This document shows, in pieces, positions 46,400 to 55,792 of a stretch of 64,000 bases of DNA; position 1 is the stretch's first letter, and each line of letters starts with the position of its first letter. Position numbers and translations under genes: made by a program. The notes under the pieces were generated by a model, which was not told where the DNA came from, did no database searches, and was given only the letters and a program-made list of their open reading frames with translations. Origin of the DNA: Bradyrhizobium sp. WBAH42 (GTDB taxonomy: Bacteria > Pseudomonadota > Alphaproteobacteria > Rhizobiales > Xanthobacteraceae); the NCBI RefSeq assembly GCF_024585265.1, contig NZ_CP036533.1:7635001-7699000 (forward strand), given 5' to 3'.

Positions 46400-47171
46400 T
46401 GAGCTGGTTGTCTTGCGCCGGTGAGCCGTTCGGCGTCAGAGTTCATGCCTTTCGGACCGGCTCGGCGGATCGCCTGAGCTGCGCCGAGCCTCGTCGGGGT
46501 CCAGCTTACACAAGGATGGAGCCCGGGAGAGAACACTGCTTACGGGAGGGTTATCGGCTGGCGATCCGGACGATGGTCGGTCGTCGCACAAGCAAGCTGC
46601 CATTTCCTGCGGTGGCGAACTTCGGCGCTCAGGCGAGAAGCTGGGCCGCTGACGATTGCAGGCGGGAAAGATACCTGATGCCGGCGGCGATACGCCCGGA
46701 TGTCACAGTGCTTTCACCTGCCTGCCCGCGGCGAACTGGCGCGCAAACTCTGCCCGCGAGCTTCAACCGACCGCGGATGGTCTGGATGTACGGGAGCTGA
46801 GCGTCCCGGCCGCTTTGACGAATCAAATCGGGCGGCGCACAACAACGCGGCCTATTTGCCGCTCTTGCATTAGGCTACGACGGCCCCAGCATCGCGCCTC
46901 CTTGGCCCCCAAAAGATGCTGGGGCTTGTCGTTGTTCATTGAGCGCTCGAGTAAGTCGGAGCTTCTTCGTTTCAACTGCAATGGCGAGGCGCGGAGGCAA
47001 TTTCAGTAGACCGGCGTATGGTCAGTCATTTCCCTGGTTTTTCAGTCGCCCACGAGCTTAGCAACGTTGGCATCGGCGGGAAGAGCAGGCTCTCGCTCGA
47101 TCAGCTTTGGGCAATTGAGTGATGGCCACGAGCTCACGACCGCAATCGGTATGACGGATCTGCCCGATCTC
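46400..47171. other. Region without a supported gene between effector and nopM
   Basis: About 770 bases between convergent effector genes. Frames such as 46656-47009 have no family or start signals. No terminator hairpin of note was found. Confidence 0.4.
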
Positions 47172-49268
47172 TTACAGCTCGATGCCGTGCGCCCTAAGCA
47201 CCCGGTGCATCACCTCGATTTTGATCTCGCGGGCGATCTCGTTGACGATTTGAGGTCCGATTATCCGCTCGGCGTCAGCATCGCCCGCAAGACTCACTTC
47301 GGCGAGCCGTTGGTTCAGCCGAATTTGAAACTCCTCGCCCATCGCATCGATGAGCCGATCGTCCATTGCTGCGTGCTCTTCGGGGGCAATGCGCCTCAGC
47401 ACCGATTCCCAAGGTTGCCAGCGCGTCGCTAGATAGTCCGCAAAACCTATCCTTTCCTGCTGCCGCACCGTTGCCAGGGCCCTCTCAACGTCGTCGCGGG
47501 TGACGCCAGAGACGGAAAAAAAGCGCATGTCGGGGGCGACGTGTCGCAGCTCCAGTGGATCGCGCAATTGGGTCTGGTAGGCGAGATAGACTTCGGTCTC
47601 GTCGACCGGTCTGGAGTGACGAAGGACATTGACCTCCTGGCGCGCTATTCCGTCTAGCGCCTCCAACCGGAACATGACGCGCGCATGCTGGAGCAACTCG
47701 GCGAGCCGATCGTCGTACAGGCCGTCCTCGATGTCGGCGTTCAGACGTGCAGTCTGCATCCCGTTCCAGGCCAAAGTGATCCGATCCTGACAGCTCGCGC
47801 ATGCATCGGAGGCCAACTGGAAAAACAACTCCCGCAGTCGAGGCCTTGCCGCTGCCTGCCGCAGATCCTCGACCACGGCTTGCCGGAATTCGCTATTGCC
47901 GTAGTTCACGGTGCCGGCAAGCCGGTCGAGGAAACGAGCGTAGTCCCGCACGCCAGGCTCGTCGGCGAAGCTTTGCCATGTTGCGATCATGGCTAGGTCG
48001 TGCCCAAACCAGTTTGCGACAACCTCGTGCAGCGGCCGGGGCGTAGGTTCCATTGTGTCTTCGCTCAAGGAGAAAAGGATTCGCGGGCCGGCATAGTCCG
48101 CAGCACTCCTTGCTCTCAGTAGATTGCTCTGAACCCCCTCCTGCAGCGGATTGTCAGTCAAATCGAGGGCCGCATCGCTGGCTAGCTGCAGAAGGCTCGC
48201 CGGTACGTCCGTCAGCCGATTATTGCTAACATCAAGTACTTCGAGGGAAGCGGGGAGTTCCGGCAGCCGGACCAGTTGATTGTCGCTGGCCGTTAACAAT
48301 TCGATCGCCGACGGGAGCGGCTCAGGCAGTTCGGTCAGCTGATTGGAATCGAGAACCAGGCTTTCAATGCTGGCTGGAAGATCGGGCAGGCTGGTAAGCT
48401 GGTTGCTTGGCGCGACAAGATCCCGGAGCGTTGACGGAAGCGCGGGCAGATTGGCCAGTTGATTGTCACCGGCGTCCAGGTTCTGAAGCCCGGCTGGAAG
48501 GTCAGGCAAGCTGGTCAGCTGGTTGCCTGCAGCATGGAGCTCCTCAATCGTTGCTGGAAGAGCGGGCAGGATGGTCAATTGATTATTATCGACGACCAGG
48601 CTCCGCAGCCCGGCTGGAAGATCGGGCAAGCTGGTCAGGTGGTTGCTTGCACCGTAGAGCTCCTCAAGCGTTGTTGGAAGAGCAGGCAGACTGGTCAATT
48701 GATTATTCTCGACGACCAGGCTCCGCAGCCCGGCTGGAAGCGCAGGCAAGCTGGTTAGGTGGTTGCTGTAAGCGCTGAGTTCCCGAAGGGTTGCCGGCAG
48801 GGCAGGCAGACTTGTCAGTGAGTTTTCGCCGATGATCAGGGACCGGAGCCGGGATGGCAGGTCGGCCGGCAGGCTGGTCAGCAGATTGCGCGCTGCATTG
48901 AGCACGCGGAGGCCCTCAGGAAGTGCAGGCAAGCTCGCCAATTGATTGTCTCTCGCGGTAAAGACCTGAAGCTCGGGCGGGAGGGCAGCGGACAATGCGG
49001 TCAGGGAGAGGGAGGAGAGATTTAGCGCCGCACTACCATTCGACAAAGCTCTCGTTTGGGTAATGGCGGTTTGGCGGTTCTCGTCTTCGTCTTGCCCCTC
49101 ATCAGCCGCCCGCGCGTCCACAACCTGGCCCTGCGGCCCTGCCGCAGTGGGAGCGGACGGCCGCGCGTCCGTCAAAGCCTCATCCCAATGCGCCGCAACG
49201 GGAGTGTTCTGAGGCCTCGGATTGGGACGCTTCGGAGCCGGAAACTGAGAAAAAGCCGTCGCTGTCAA
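47172..49268 (-). CDS. nopM: NopM-type LRR E3 ubiquitin ligase effector
   Basis: A member of the IpaH/NopM family secreted through the type III system, which ubiquitinates host proteins. Residues about 75-380 are leucine-rich repeats of about 20 residues (LTSLPDLPAGLRSLVVDNNQ type). The C-terminal NEL domain includes ILFSLSEDTMEPTPRPLHEV, VANWFG and the catalytic Cys493 in ASCQDRITLAWNGM. The frame opens with TTG at 49268; an ATG at 49288 with a GGGGG leader lies in a different frame and reads MNTDQTQLDSDGFFSVSGSE before stopping, so the true start may involve a frameshift. A clear tts box lies about 310 bases upstream. Confidence 0.88.
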   Translation of the reverse strand: MTATAFSQFPAPKRPNPRPQNTPVAAHWDEALTDARPSAPTAAGPQGQVVDARAADEGQDEDENRQTAITQTRALSNGSAALNLSSLSLTALSAALPPELQVFTARDNQLASLPALPEGLRVLNAARNLLTSLPADLPSRLRSLIIGENSLTSLPALPATLRELSAYSNHLTSLPALPAGLRSLVVENNQLTSLPALPTTLEELYGASNHLTSLPDLPAGLRSLVVDNNQLTILPALPATIEELHAAGNQLTSLPDLPAGLQNLDAGDNQLANLPALPSTLRDLVAPSNQLTSLPDLPASIESLVLDSNQLTELPEPLPSAIELLTASDNQLVRLPELPASLEVLDVSNNRLTDVPASLLQLASDAALDLTDNPLQEGVQSNLLRARSAADYAGPRILFSLSEDTMEPTPRPLHEVVANWFGHDLAMIATWQSFADEPGVRDYARFLDRLAGTVNYGNSEFRQAVVEDLRQAAARPRLRELFFQLASDACASCQDRITLAWNGMQTARLNADIEDGLYDDRLAELLQHARVMFRLEALDGIARQEVNVLRHSRPVDETEVYLAYQTQLRDPLELRHVAPDMRFFSVSGVTRDDVERALATVRQQERIGFADYLATRWQPWESVLRRIAPEEHAAMDDRLIDAMGEEFQIRLNQRLAEVSLAGDADAERIIGPQIVNEIAREIKIEVMHRVLRAHGIEL

Positions 49269-49576
49269 GCTGCGTCTGATCTGTATTCATTGTTGTCGCC
49301 CCCTATGCAAAATGAAGAAAATGCGCTGGAGCGCCGCCTCCACAAAGCCACTCTTTCATTGTGAGGATATCCAAGAAGAAGCGGGCAATCATGGAGCGCG
49401 GCCCAACCTGGAGGGCCGAACATGCTGGTCGATTCGGCGCACCAAAGACGGCGAGATGCCCGCACGGATCTAATCCTCGAAAGGCTTGCCATCTTGAGGG
49501 GGATCGGCTGCTTCTCCTCTTCCAGGTTGAGCTGATCAAGGTCGAGCCTTGTTGTCTGGTTCGAGGTGTTTTCAAC

Positions 49577-49609
49577 CTAGGACATTGAGCTGTCGAGAAG
49601 CTGACTAGT
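49577..49609 (-). promoter_or_regulatory. tts box of nopM
   Basis: On the minus strand AGTCAGCTTCTCGACAGC followed by TCAATGTCCTA matches the TtsI-binding consensus GTCAGCTT-N-TCGAAAGCT closely. It is oriented toward nopM. The flavonoid-NodD-TtsI cascade is expected to drive it. Confidence 0.85.
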
Positions 49610-50237
49610 CTCATCGCTAGAGCCCTTGCAGCTGTGCTAGATGCCTGCTGCCAATGGCTGAGATGAGTTCAGCCGAAATGCGCTCATCGTCACCCTCGCC
49701 TCTTCGCTCCTCGCCTGACTAGTCTTACAGGATCGGGAAAGGGCCTGCGTCGACGCATATCGCGGCCAATGGCACGTTCTGGCCCGGAATGTCGTCGTGC
49801 TCGGTGCCTAACATGCCCCGCGGTCGACTGCGTCGAAGCCTTGCCTTGTGGCCTGCAGCGCAGCCGAACCAGAGAATTGGTAAGCGGCTTTCGCGGTCCT
49901 CTCTCTTGGTGACGAACAATTACGCGACCAATTGTGACGCAAGTGCGTTCGGACACATGTGTCGACACCATGCAACCGACTGTGGCCTGATCCGGACGAT
50001 ACGACTCAGATTCAACAACACTCTCTTGTCGGGTGCTCCCGGAAATGCACGGACGCAGGCACGCCGAGCGTTCGATCATAAAGCGGGTCTGCAGGTGCCG
50101 AGCGAGTAGACAGAGCGATACGGTGATGCCCGAACTCATCCGTTCGGTCGATAGATCTGATCGAGAAAATCAATTTTACGATTTGGAGCGTCGTCATATA
50201 GACCGTCGAGAGCGGCTGGGGCTAACCTAAGGAAGCG
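49610..50237. other. Region without a supported gene
   Basis: About 630 bases between the nopM promoter and the small secreted peptide gene. Overlapping frames on both strands have no recognised family. No tts box points to the peptide gene. Confidence 0.4.
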
Positions 50238-50453
50238 ATGTCTCGAATGAAAAAATCTGTGTTAGTGACCGCGAGCGCACTCGCGCTTGCAACGGCGGTG
50301 GTGCCTCCTTTTGCTGCAAACGTTGCCGCGCAGCCGGTTGCGGCAAGTGCTCCGGTAGCCGATACATCATATCCCGAGTGCGTGGATGACCCGTTAAATG
50401 GTATCTGTGATTTGTTCTTCTGCTTGACCGATCCCTCGTGCGTTCGGCACTGA
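50238..50453 (+). CDS. Small secreted four-cysteine peptide
   Basis: A 71-residue protein. The N-terminus is a Sec signal: MSRMKKSVLVTASALALATA, with cleavage likely after AANVAA. The mature part of about 40 residues has four cysteines, CVDDPLNGICDLFFCLTDPS then C, and ends VRH. Spacing is C-x8-C-x4-C-x5-C, which suggests two disulfides. AAGGAAG lies four bases before the ATG. No family is recognised. Its place among effector genes suggests a role in the host interaction, but this is inference. Confidence 0.65.
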   Translation: MSRMKKSVLVTASALALATAVVPPFAANVAAQPVAASAPVADTSYPECVDDPLNGICDLFFCLTDPSCVRH

Positions 50454-50836
50454 CAACGGAAAACATGTCAAGCAGAGAATGAGGATCGAGCCTCGTGCGG
50501 CCGCTGCTCCGACAGCGGTCGCATCCTCATGCCGTCCGGTTGGGCTGGCAGATGGTACAAGCCGCGCCTTCTTGTTCTCTAGATGACCAAAGTGACGCCT
50601 TCGTTACACACTTGTTGATGTCCGCCAATCCGTAACGTCGTATCGGCGAAGATTGCGTAAACGGCACAAGTTATTCAGACGGCCATGCTGGGTTCGGACA
50701 GGAGCCCCTGATCAATGTAAAGCTGCTCCAATCTTCAGGATAGATTGTTCTTCCGTGCTATGCTCCGATAGCCGTCCCGGCGCGATGTTTCGCATTTCGG
50801 ACATCATAGATGTCATCCTTAGCTGTTCGGGTATGG
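50454..50836. other. Region without a supported gene
   Basis: About 380 bases with no convincing frame or RNA structure noted between the peptide and the MFS gene. Confidence 0.4.
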
Positions 50837-52177
50837 CTAGGGTAACGGTCGTGGCGCTACGGACGTCCGTCTATGGTCGGAATTGAGTGGCGCCGTTTCC
50901 GGCATCATAAACATGGCACAGAGCGCGGCTGCGCCCGCGAAAAGCATGTACCAGGCGGGCACGAGTGCACTTCCGGTAAGGTGGATGAGCCAGGTGACGA
51001 TCGGTTGAGCTGTGCCTCCAAAAATCGCTATCGCAAAAGCGTAGATTGTCGCGAAGGCGCCACCACGAATGTGCCTGGGCAAACCTTCGGCCATGCTCAC
51101 GTAGAAGGCGCTATATGAAATCGTTCCGATCAGGGTGAGGACGCCGAGACCTCCTAGAAGTGCGAAGGCACTGCGGCTCTCTGCAATCCACAAGAATACC
51201 GGATACGTCATGAGCAGTGCAGCGACTTGCGGCCATATCATGATACGTCGACGGCCTACGCGGTCGGCGAGCAGGCCGCCCAGCAGTGCTGCAGCAATGC
51301 CCACCGTGTTGCTGATGAGCGTAGTACCAAAGGCGAGAGGCGCGGAAACGCGGAGGGTGTTCAACGCGTAAGTGGTCATATATCCGGTAACATAAGTAGT
51401 GATCGTGCAGCCGGCCAAGATGACGAATCCCAGGCTCATGATGCGGCGATCGGGAGGCGATCGCCCCACAGGCTGGGTGACCCGAACCGGCGCCTCGGGG
51501 CAGTGCAGCGTTTCGGGCAGGGCGCTCCGCAACCAAAGTCCAAACGGCAACGTAGCGGCGCCGAGCAACAGCGCGATGCGCCATCCGTACGCATTGAGCG
51601 CCTCGCTTGTCATGGTGAGCGAGAGTATCTCTCCAACCAACGCTCCGGCCGTCGCAGCTAGCTGTTGGCTCGCGGGCTGAAAAGAGACAGCAAGCCCCCG
51701 GGCTTCGGTGGGGGCTGCTTCCATCAAGTAGGCGGTCGTCGGACCGACCTCACCTCCGAGAGCAAAGCCTTGCAGCAAGCGTGCCACGATAGCTAGTGAC
51801 GGAGCGGCGAGTCCTATTGTCTCGTACGATGGCATGAGAGCCAATAACAGGACCGCAGCGCTCATCATGGCAAAGCTGGCGGTCATCGCGGGGCGGCGAC
51901 CGGCCCGATCCGAATACGAGCCGAGCACGATGGCCCCGATCGGCCTGGTCACAAAACCTGCGCCGAAGGTTCCGAGTGACAGCATGAGGCTGGCGAACTG
52001 GTCGGTTGCCGGGAAAAAAGCCTGACCGATCTGTATTGCGAAAAAGCTATACGTCCCGAAGTCGTAGAATTCGAGAATATTGCCGATGGTTGCGCCCAAC
52101 ACCGCGCGGCGTGTCAAGCGTCCGTCTGCCGGACCGAGGAGGGGCTCCGGCCTCTCTCGAGTAGATTGCCTCGCCAT
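50837..52177 (-). CDS. MFS transporter, metabolite:H+ symporter (MHS) family
   Basis: A 446-residue, 12-helix major facilitator protein. NILEFYDFGTYSFFAIQIGQ and FVTRPIGAIVLGSYSDRAGR are typical of the MHS (ProP/ShiA/KgtP) group, as are GFALGGEVGPTTAYLMEAAP and LLADRVGRRR. Members import organic acids, shikimate or betaines with protons. Complete length and intact motifs suggest a working carrier. Substrate is unknown. It is isolated from catabolic genes. Confidence 0.9.
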   Translation of the reverse strand: MARQSTRERPEPLLGPADGRLTRRAVLGATIGNILEFYDFGTYSFFAIQIGQAFFPATDQFASLMLSLGTFGAGFVTRPIGAIVLGSYSDRAGRRPAMTASFAMMSAAVLLLALMPSYETIGLAAPSLAIVARLLQGFALGGEVGPTTAYLMEAAPTEARGLAVSFQPASQQLAATAGALVGEILSLTMTSEALNAYGWRIALLLGAATLPFGLWLRSALPETLHCPEAPVRVTQPVGRSPPDRRIMSLGFVILAGCTITTYVTGYMTTYALNTLRVSAPLAFGTTLISNTVGIAAALLGGLLADRVGRRRIMIWPQVAALLMTYPVFLWIAESRSAFALLGGLGVLTLIGTISYSAFYVSMAEGLPRHIRGGAFATIYAFAIAIFGGTAQPIVTWLIHLTGSALVPAWYMLFAGAAALCAMFMMPETAPLNSDHRRTSVAPRPLP

Positions 52178-52599
52178 CCCTTAACCTAATCTGCAGCGCG
52201 ATGGCTAGCCCGAACATTTCGACCAGACGCGCAAAGTTGCATTCCATTTGCCCGAGCTCGTCCTCAGGGACCGCCTGTCCACGTGCAAGCTGAAGCGCGC
52301 AACGGCGAACCTCATCGTAACGTCCGCAATAAAAATGCCCGCCTTTCGCGGCCCACTTAATTCTTGTCTGATCGCTGGCCTTGCCGGTGCGACAAATATG
52401 AAAGCCTGCTGCAGTTGTCGGGCGCCGCAGACATTGCGCTGCTGTGGAGAGTTTGCGACAAATTGGCGGACGCTGAACACGATTGGCGATGTCTCGCGCC
52501 ATTTCAGCCGATTCCACTTGCTTTCGCTCCTGAAGCAGTCAGCGTGCCACGCCCTTCGTCGCCAAGGCGCTTGCCGCCGCACAGCGCGCCTGCGGCGGT

Positions 52600-52860
52600 C
52601 GTTCGCGCGGCGGACAAGATCCACCAGTCATCGGTGCTCCATCTTTGCGTCGCGGCCGGGGTCGCCGGCGAAGAGAGCGAACGCCTGCTCGCGAGACGCT
52701 CGCGCCTGGCGACCATCAAGGCCCGCGTCGTCCGTCAGAAGCTGCATTCGGCGCCGCTCGCCCGCGCATCTTGGCTATCTCCTGCGCGAGGGCGTCACCC
52801 GAGAGGCCCCGGCTATTCGGCCCCGACGCCAAGATCCCGATCCCAAGTCGCTCCGTGAGC
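52600..52860 (+). pseudogene. Second relaxase remnant
   Basis: In the plus strand the text IKARVVRQKLHSAPLA is followed, after a frame change, by AHLGYLLREGVTRE and LFGPDAK. This matches the relaxase at 31143 (VVVKARVVRHKGRLFRSAPL, AHLSYLKRDGV) and homologues that read FGPDAD after it. At least one frameshift and loss of both ends show it is a fragment. It suggests a second conjugative element once lay here. Confidence 0.7.
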
Positions 52861-53025
52861 GTTGTTTCGGCGGCGACGTCGCTACCGCGCGCTACGAATT
52901 GCGACGAGTTTCCATATTCAGGACACGAGCGAATTCTCTTTTCAACACCCTGACACGAGCGCCAACTGCCTGACGCAGAGCGTCACTAGAAGCCGTGGCA
53001 TAGTTGGCGTGTCGTATTGCCTGGC

Positions 53026-53230
53026 CTGAGCATGTATCTTCCGCTTGACCGATGTAGCTCCGGCCTGCCAGGCCTAGGTTGCATCATGGGTGCGAAGGAT
53101 CGGAGGCGGGGACCTCGCGGAATGCCCATCACAGCAGCGGCAGGCGCAGTCCCGGTATCATCCGCACCGCCGCACCTTCGGCCCGTACGCGGGATGATTG
53201 TCGGCTGCTTTGCGTCTGGGCGACTTCGTT
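53026..53230. repeat. Diverged direct repeat, left copy (IS remnant)
   Basis: The segment shares ordered blocks with 54548-54718: GCTTGA-CGATGTAG-TCCGGC, GGATCGGA, GGAATGCCCATCACA and GGATGAT-GTC-CGGCTGCTTTGC. The right copy adjoins a transposase C-terminal remnant, so both are probably ends of one insertion sequence. The two copies flank the 195-aa candidate effector gene. Confidence 0.6.
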
Positions 53231-53595
53231 CTTCATCCATCAGGTGAACACGTCACCCCGCGCTTACCGGAATCTCACGTGGGTCCCGCTTTCGTCTGTT
53301 CTCGAGGTGGCGCGGCTATCGGCGCCATTCTGGTTAGCGGCCCCGAGCATGGGCGCGAAGCGGCAGCCAGAACGACTGATCGCGGGCAGCGGGCGAACTA
53401 GAGATGGTCGGTGCAAGACTGGGTCTGGCTGCGGTCCGCATCACCTGGACCTCCTAACCATCTTTACGGCGAAGTGCGCAATGCACGACGCAGACCCGCG
53501 CCCCGTTGCGAGCCCAAGCGGAATGAGACTTGGCTCGGAGATGATCGCATCTGACGTGGCAGATGCGGCCGCAGATTTATCTCCTTCTTCGACCT

Positions 53596-53627
53596 TTGTC
53601 AGCTTCTCGAAAGCCAGCCTCTTTAAC
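53596..53627 (+). promoter_or_regulatory. tts box of the 195-aa candidate effector
   Basis: TTGTCAGCTTCTCGAAAGCC followed by AGCCTCTTTAAC matches the TtsI consensus almost perfectly (GTCAGCTTCTCGAAAGC). It is 120 bases upstream of the gene start and in the same orientation. Confidence 0.88.
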
Positions 53628-53746
53628 TTCCGAACTTGGCCTCTCGATGACGAAGCCACCCATCTCTGAATTCGTGACGAACTCAGCTCATTCCCTGGGG
53701 GAGATCTTCAAGAGGCCTTTGTTCTCATAACAGGAAGGAGAGCTTT

Positions 53747-54334
53747 ATGGATCCGAACCCGATCGATAATGCCCATTCACCAGAATCGCCGACGGCGCAC
53801 GTCTGGACACAGGAAGATCATGATTTGTTCAGTCAGGTCATGAATGAAGCTGGACCATCATCATCTGCTGCACCTGAGGAAGCGGTAGATGTCTCATTCG
53901 CCGTTCCACAGAGGTTTTCACACGGTTCGCAAATCGCCCCTGACGCGATGGTTGATAGGCTATTCCATCACGGTCTCTTGCCGGACGCGGACCAGCGGAC
54001 GATGACTTATGAAATCCTAGGTCACCGCTACACGGCCGGTTTGGATGAGTCCAATCGTGTTCGCCTTGTTCTTAACCCTGCGGAGGACCAAGTGGTTGGG
54101 GCCGGCCGGGCGGGGGTACCGGACTTCGGAGCCTTCTTCACGGAGAACCGGCGTTTCGGAACGCCGCTACCACGGCAATGGGCGACACCTGCCCTAATGG
54201 ACAAGCTGCGCCAAGAGGGTTTTATGCCGACCGCAGATAACTCCACCACAATCCTACTTAACGGACGGGCCTACAAAGCCGAATTAGCCGAAGGAGGGTT
54301 CGTTAGGCTTACACGGGAGACAACCGGGCGGTGA
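53747..54334 (+). CDS. Candidate type III effector with two NopD-type modules
   Basis: A 195-residue soluble protein driven by a tts box. It starts MDPNPIDNAHSPESPTAHVW, which resembles the start of the NopD-like protein downstream (MDP-N-DPFNPTAW). Two copies of a 45-residue module follow: residues 65-112 (DAMVDRLFHHGLLPDADQRT, YEILGHRYTAGL) and 148-192 (ALMDKLRQEGFMPTADNSTT, ILLNGRAYKAEL). The same module precedes the protease domain of NopD (DLLLDVLNNIGVLPA, VPISGETYSITL). No protease domain is present. GGAAGGAGAG lies before the ATG. It may be an independent effector or a shortened NopD paralogue. Confidence 0.75.
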   Translation: MDPNPIDNAHSPESPTAHVWTQEDHDLFSQVMNEAGPSSSAAPEEAVDVSFAVPQRFSHGSQIAPDAMVDRLFHHGLLPDADQRTMTYEILGHRYTAGLDESNRVRLVLNPAEDQVVGAGRAGVPDFGAFFTENRRFGTPLPRQWATPALMDKLRQEGFMPTADNSTTILLNGRAYKAELAEGGFVRLTRETTGR

Positions 54335-54547
54335 ACCGATCGCGCGGGGCTGGATGACTGCGATCACTTCGGTTGTCCTTAGCTGGAGAGACATTCGCCC
54401 CATAGTAGATTATTCGCGCCGCCAGTGGGTACGCATCCTCGGGCCACTGGCAGCCCACGAGATGAACGGTCATCCCGGCCGTTTCGTCTCGTGGCGGCGG
54501 CCTGTCAATCCCACCCCGCCATATTGCCCCGGTATTGTCTCATCTGA

Positions 54548-54718
54548 GGATGTTAGTTTCGCTTGATCGATGTAGGTCCGGCTAACGTCAGTCCGGGATT
54601 GCACCATGCTGCGCAGGATCGGAAGTTACTGGAGTGGCGGAATGCCCATCACACGCGGCCAGCGCCGCAGCTTTAGCCGTGCCGGATGATCGTCTCGGCT
54701 GCTTTGCCTGAGCGATCC
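54548..54718. repeat. Diverged direct repeat, right copy (IS remnant)
   Basis: Second copy of the repeat described at 53026-53230. It overlaps the 3' end of the transposase remnant on the minus strand and extends past its stop, so it likely includes the IS terminus. Confidence 0.6.
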
Positions 54719-54920
54719 CAACAAACTCTGCAGGATGGTGTGGTGCAGGCGGATCTGTTCGGGGCGTTGCTTCGCGAGGCGACTGAGGATTGCATGCGCG
54801 GTCAAACCGGGCTCGGCCGCAAGCCAGCGCTCGAAGTCGGCTGGGTCCGCGCAAGTTGGGTAGCGAAACCGGTGACCTGGAGGGGGTACTCGGAAAACGA
54901 CGTAGGCCCCGCCGATGCGA
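54626..54920 (-). pseudogene. Transposase C-terminal remnant
   Basis: The minus strand reads CADPADFERWLAAEPGLTAH and AILSRLAKQRPEQIRLHHTI, then LQSLLGSLRQSSRDDHPA, ending VMGIPPLQ. This resembles the C-terminal region of integrase-core transposases (compare FERWFAA-P--TA--LL-RL in IS21-like proteins). The catalytic core is missing. Family assignment is tentative. Confidence 0.5.
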
Positions 54921-54989
54921 GCCTAGATAGCCTTGGCAGACGGGCGAGGTATTCTCAAGGAGCTGGCAGCAAAGGTCGCGTAGCCGCAA

Positions 54990-55792
54990 CCACTGTCGCA
55001 AGTGGCTTCGCGTAGCGGTGGGATCGCGTGAGCGTATTTATCGGTCGGGAGTCCGGCCATTTGGCTACCAGATCTGGGCGTTGGCAAGCAGTACCTTCGC
55101 AGTAGGATCACGGCAAAGAGCGCATGAACATAGGTTTGCGCAAACAGCTTCGAAACGCGGAAAAGAACGCCATGGCGAACATCAATCTCAGCTCCCAATC
55201 CATTGCAGGTGCACGCGCCGGACAGCGAGCCATCACCGCCCTGAGAGTCATCAAATGGAGAGTGCTGGCCCCGAGACGTCGAGGTTTCCAGATGACACGC
55301 GGAATGAAGCCGATGGCGCGGATGGTCGCAGCAACAAGGCGCGCGCTCGCCATGTACGATCTCGACCGGTGCTGCGCAATCTGGTGGCTCTATCGTCTCC
55401 ATTTCGGATTCACCGGCGACGCGATGTTGGGGCTCGCCGCGGTCTCGGTTGCCCAGGAAAGATCGCGCTGCGGAATTTAGAAATCGTGCATCGAGCGCAT
55501 CCCAGCTCGGTTGCAATGGCGTGCTCAATCGGCTTTGATGCGAGCTCCGTCCGAGCCAAGAGATCGAGCTGTTATTAGTGCAACGAGCTTTTTGGTGGAC
55601 GAGCTTTGGTTCGGGGGCAGAGTTGGGCTCGCCTTGTCCAAGGCGGGTGATATGCAATCGTAGCAACCGGGTGTATAGCGTCAATCGCAACATACCAATC
55701 CTCGGCTTCAGTTGCGCGCCGAGGACTGGTCATCAGAAAACTTCAGAACGGCATCTAACAATCTGAAGTTTGGAGCCTCGTTAGTGAGGTCC
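54990..55792. other. Region without an assignable gene
   Basis: Frames of 80-250 codons on both strands overlap here (for example 55124-55480 plus and 55108-55353 minus). None shows a known family or a consistent start site. It lies between the IS remnant and the beta-barrel gene and may be decayed. Confidence 0.35.

Noticed and set aside
48200..49050. About 60-bp periodic DNA
   Set aside because: This is the coding periodicity of the leucine-rich repeats of NopM, not a separate repeat element.
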